A stretch of DNA of 64,000 nt from positions 1 to 64,000 of the forward strand of contig NZ_JAKLLN010000010.1 in assembly GCF_023150065.1 (NCBI RefSeq), given 5' to 3'. Shown here piece by piece: positions 61,994 through 64,000 of this stretch; the stretch's first letter is position 1; every line of letters begins with the position of its first letter. Below the pieces are notes generated by a model. The model was not told the DNA's origin and did not search any database. It saw nothing but the letters and a program-made list of their open reading frames with translations. Source of the stretch: Zoogloea sp. (lineage in GTDB: Bacteria; Pseudomonadota; Gammaproteobacteria; Burkholderiales; Rhodocyclaceae). The position numbers and the translations under genes are program-made.

Positions 61994-64000
61994 TCAGGCC
62001 GCGGACCCGGAGGGGCGTGGGAGCTGGTAGTCCGGGTCGCCCCAGGCCTGGTAGGCGGCCCAGGTGTTGAGCTCCGGTGTGGCCCGTGAGGCGGCCTGCC
62101 GGGCTGCGTCCACCGCGTCCTCGAAGCGGCTGCCACTCGCGAGGGCGGTGAAGAAGGATTCGGAAAAGGCGGCGGCCCCCAGGTCATTCACCGCCCAGCC
62201 CGGAGCGATCACGGCCTGCACGCCGGCCTTGAGCAGCGCCAGCACCATGTCCCGGGGCGGGCCGTCATTGCCGCCGGCAACAGGGCGGCCGGCATGGCAG
62301 CCGTTGAGGAAGACAACGTCGGGCATGACGCGCATCTGCTGCAGTTCCAGCGCAGTGAGGAAGACCCCGTCGCTCAGCACGAAGCCGGTGACCTTCTGCC
62401 CGCCCGGCAGGGGGTATTCGTGCACGGCGTTGCCGCTGATAAGAAGGATGCGGTAATCCCGGGCGAAGAGCCGGCTCATGATGGCCGAGGCGTTCTCGCC
62501 GGTGCCGACGTTCGTGGTGAAGCCGGCGTTGTGCAGGATGTTCATCACGCCCGCCACTTCCTGCTGGGCGCCGGGCAGGTCCGGCAGGCCGCCATCGGTG
62601 TTGGGCAGCGTGCTGGAGGTCTGGGGGTTGCCGATCAGCAGGGCGCTGAGGCTGTCCGGGCGCCGCCGGGGTGAGGCCGGGCGCAGGCCGTCGAGGCGGC
62701 GGATGACGCTGGAGGGGAACAGGTCGGCAAACGGGTCCGCGAGGTCGTGGAGGAGCAGCTCCCAGGGCAGCGCGGCAGTGTCCGGGCCGAGGTTGAGGTG
62801 ATAGCGGTTTGCCCGGGGCAGGGACGCCAGCTCCCGGGGGATGAGCAGCTGGGTGAGGGCCAGCAGGGCTTCGCGGTGGATCTGCATGTCGGCGAGCAGT
62901 TCGCGCAGCAGCTGGTCCACCAGCGTGCGCTGGAAGTGCACGGCGGCCTCGATGCGCTGGCCGTCGAGGTCGAGGATGAACTGCAGGACGCCCTCGCTCC
63001 GCAGGCGGATGACGAGTTTCCAGAGGATGTTGGGGATCTGGGTCTGACCGCTGCCGGCGGGGATTGCATTCCAGGCCTCGCTATCGCGGAGCGAGTTGGC
63101 GATGTCGCTGGCGATCCCGGCGATGGCCGAAGGTCGTTCGTTCTCGGATAGCCCACCGAGATAGCGGATGTGGCCGTCAGCGCCGGTGTTGGCGACCTGG
63201 TTTTCGAGCAGGGCGGCGGGCTCGGTGATCGGCTCGACGAGCACCGGGAACAGGTGCTTGCCCTGCCGCAGTGCCCGGTCGATTTCGGCCATGGCGAAGG
63301 CGCTCGTTGCCGTGCCTGCGCCGGCGATGGAGATGACCGCATCGGCCTCGTCGAGCATGGCGTCGAGCTTTTCGTGCCAGGCGTCGCCGGCCTTGAGGTC
63401 CATGTCCCAGGCCACGTCGATGCCCTCGGCCGCCAGGGCCCGCGCCAGGGGCTGGGCGTACTGGCGGTAGGTGTGGACGTAGGAGATGAATACGCGGGGC
63501 CGGGGGGGCGCCGGGGCTTCGTCGCGGGCTTCTGCCTCGGGGGGCGGCGGGCGCCGGACAGGGGGGCGGAGCCCGGGCAGGGCGAGGTAGACCGGGCTGT
63601 CCGTTGCCGGGCTCGCCATCGCTGCCTTGAGCCAGTTGCCGATTTCGCCACGCAGCCGGGCCGCCTCGCGGCTGCCCACGTTTTCGCCCAGTTGCTTGTA
63701 GCGCAGGATGCGCAGGGTGGCGAGCCCCGGGGGGATGCGGTAGTCCTCGTCGGCCAGCAGCAGGGTCCGGCCGGGGCGCAGGCCGTGGCGCAGGCCGAGC
63801 TGGAGGAGCACGTCGGGCGGGCTGGCGGAGAGGTCGACGATGGCCAGTGGGGCGCGTAGGAGGAGGTTGAGTTGCTTGATCTCCAGGCCCGGGCTTGCTG
63901 AGTCCAGGCGTACGCAGTGCGCCCCCGCGGCCGAGAGCTCGGTACTGAGCAGGTCCAGCAATCTGTCTGGGTCGTGCTGCCTCTGAGTGATGAAATGGGT
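61994..64000 (-). CDS. TIR-CHAT conflict-system protein (5' end outside window)
   Basis: The frame is open to the right edge, giving at least 668 aa. In order: an N-terminal alpha/beta domain (LLLRAPLAIVDLSASPPDVL, LQLGLRHGLRPGRTLLLADE) like nucleotide-sugar/TIR-like sensor folds; a TIR_2 domain (RVFISYVHTYRQYAQPLARA, ADAVISIAGAGTATSAFAMA with the following Glu); and a C-terminal CHAT caspase-like protease. CHAT motifs are AALPWELLLHDLADPFADL, His in ISGNAVHEYPL and Cys in VVFLNGCHAGRPV. TIR plus CHAT suggests signal-activated NAD cleavage or proteolysis in cell-death-type defence. Confidence 0.85.
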   Translation of the reverse strand, partial: THFITQRQHDPDRLLDLLSTELSAAGAHCVRLDSASPGLEIKQLNLLLRAPLAIVDLSASPPDVLLQLGLRHGLRPGRTLLLADEDYRIPPGLATLRILRYKQLGENVGSREAARLRGEIGNWLKAAMASPATDSPVYLALPGLRPPVRRPPPPEAEARDEAPAPPRPRVFISYVHTYRQYAQPLARALAAEGIDVAWDMDLKAGDAWHEKLDAMLDEADAVISIAGAGTATSAFAMAEIDRALRQGKHLFPVLVEPITEPAALLENQVANTGADGHIRYLGGLSENERPSAIAGIASDIANSLRDSEAWNAIPAGSGQTQIPNILWKLVIRLRSEGVLQFILDLDGQRIEAAVHFQRTLVDQLLRELLADMQIHREALLALTQLLIPRELASLPRANRYHLNLGPDTAALPWELLLHDLADPFADLFPSSVIRRLDGLRPASPRRRPDSLSALLIGNPQTSSTLPNTDGGLPDLPGAQQEVAGVMNILHNAGFTTNVGTGENASAIMSRLFARDYRILLISGNAVHEYPLPGGQKVTGFVLSDGVFLTALELQQMRVMPDVVFLNGCHAGRPVAGGNDGPPRDMVLALLKAGVQAVIAPGWAVNDLGAAAFSESFFTALASGSRFEDAVDAARQAASRATPELNTWAAYQAWGDPDYQLPRPSGSAA

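Overview
The window is a GC-rich chromosomal segment of a betaproteobacterium, most likely of the Rhodocyclales (Zoogloea/Thauera/Azoarcus-like). This rests on the gene complement: a Gram-negative trimeric porin, a DUF3025 protein, a PEP-CTERM protein, cytochrome b561/YceI modules and multi-haem cytochromes. The genus is an inference.

Left flank (1-24.3 kb): an acidic amino-acid module on the minus strand (gltI, porin, L-asparaginase, gltJ) lies behind a sigma-54-type promoter. Then come pyrC, a lipoprotein gene, a DUF3025 gene, gpmI, and a Wzz-like membrane protein whose C-terminus looks like a degenerate tyrosine recombinase. Next are a DUF4160/DUF2442 pair, a NYN-domain protein, a five-gene beta-oxidation operon with an alpha-methylacyl-CoA racemase/CoA-transferase (probably 2-methyl-branched acyl-CoA breakdown) with an AraC regulator facing away from it, an HD-GYP sensor, an acyltransferase and a LuxR regulator.

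Central island (24.5-46 kb): visibly more AT-rich, especially 41-46 kb, and the most unusual part. A plus-strand run of 12 genes encodes a two-TM coiled-coil protein, a degenerate Hsp70-like protein, four helical coiled-coil proteins in a row, an exported papain-like candidate, a membrane PP2C phosphatase, three membrane Ser/Thr kinases with C-terminal FGE-sulfatase/C-type-lectin-like domains, and one exported stand-alone FGE-like protein. The FGE-like domains lack the catalytic cysteines. Their C-termini have the framework and variable-position pattern of diversity-generating-retroelement (DGR) target proteins, although no reverse transcriptase lies in the window. A convergent minus-strand operon encodes a membrane protein, a P-loop GTPase, a tail-anchored protein and an SH3b/repeat membrane protein, behind a near-consensus promoter that overlaps a perfect palindrome. 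An ISAs1-family element and an older remnant of the same family mark the right edge.

Right flank (48-64 kb): a PEP-CTERM protein; two YceI proteins with a cytochrome b561; an extradiol dioxygenase and an NmrA-like reductase facing away from a LysR regulator; a five-gene cluster with four di-haem MauG/RoxA-like c-type cytochromes and a lipoprotein; and a TIR-CHAT conflict-type protein that runs off the right end.

Working model for the island (inference): kinases read periplasmic ligands through diversified lectin-like domains, PP2C resets the phosphorylation, and the Hsp70-like, helical and GTPase proteins are effectors or scaffolds of a regulated recognition or conflict response.
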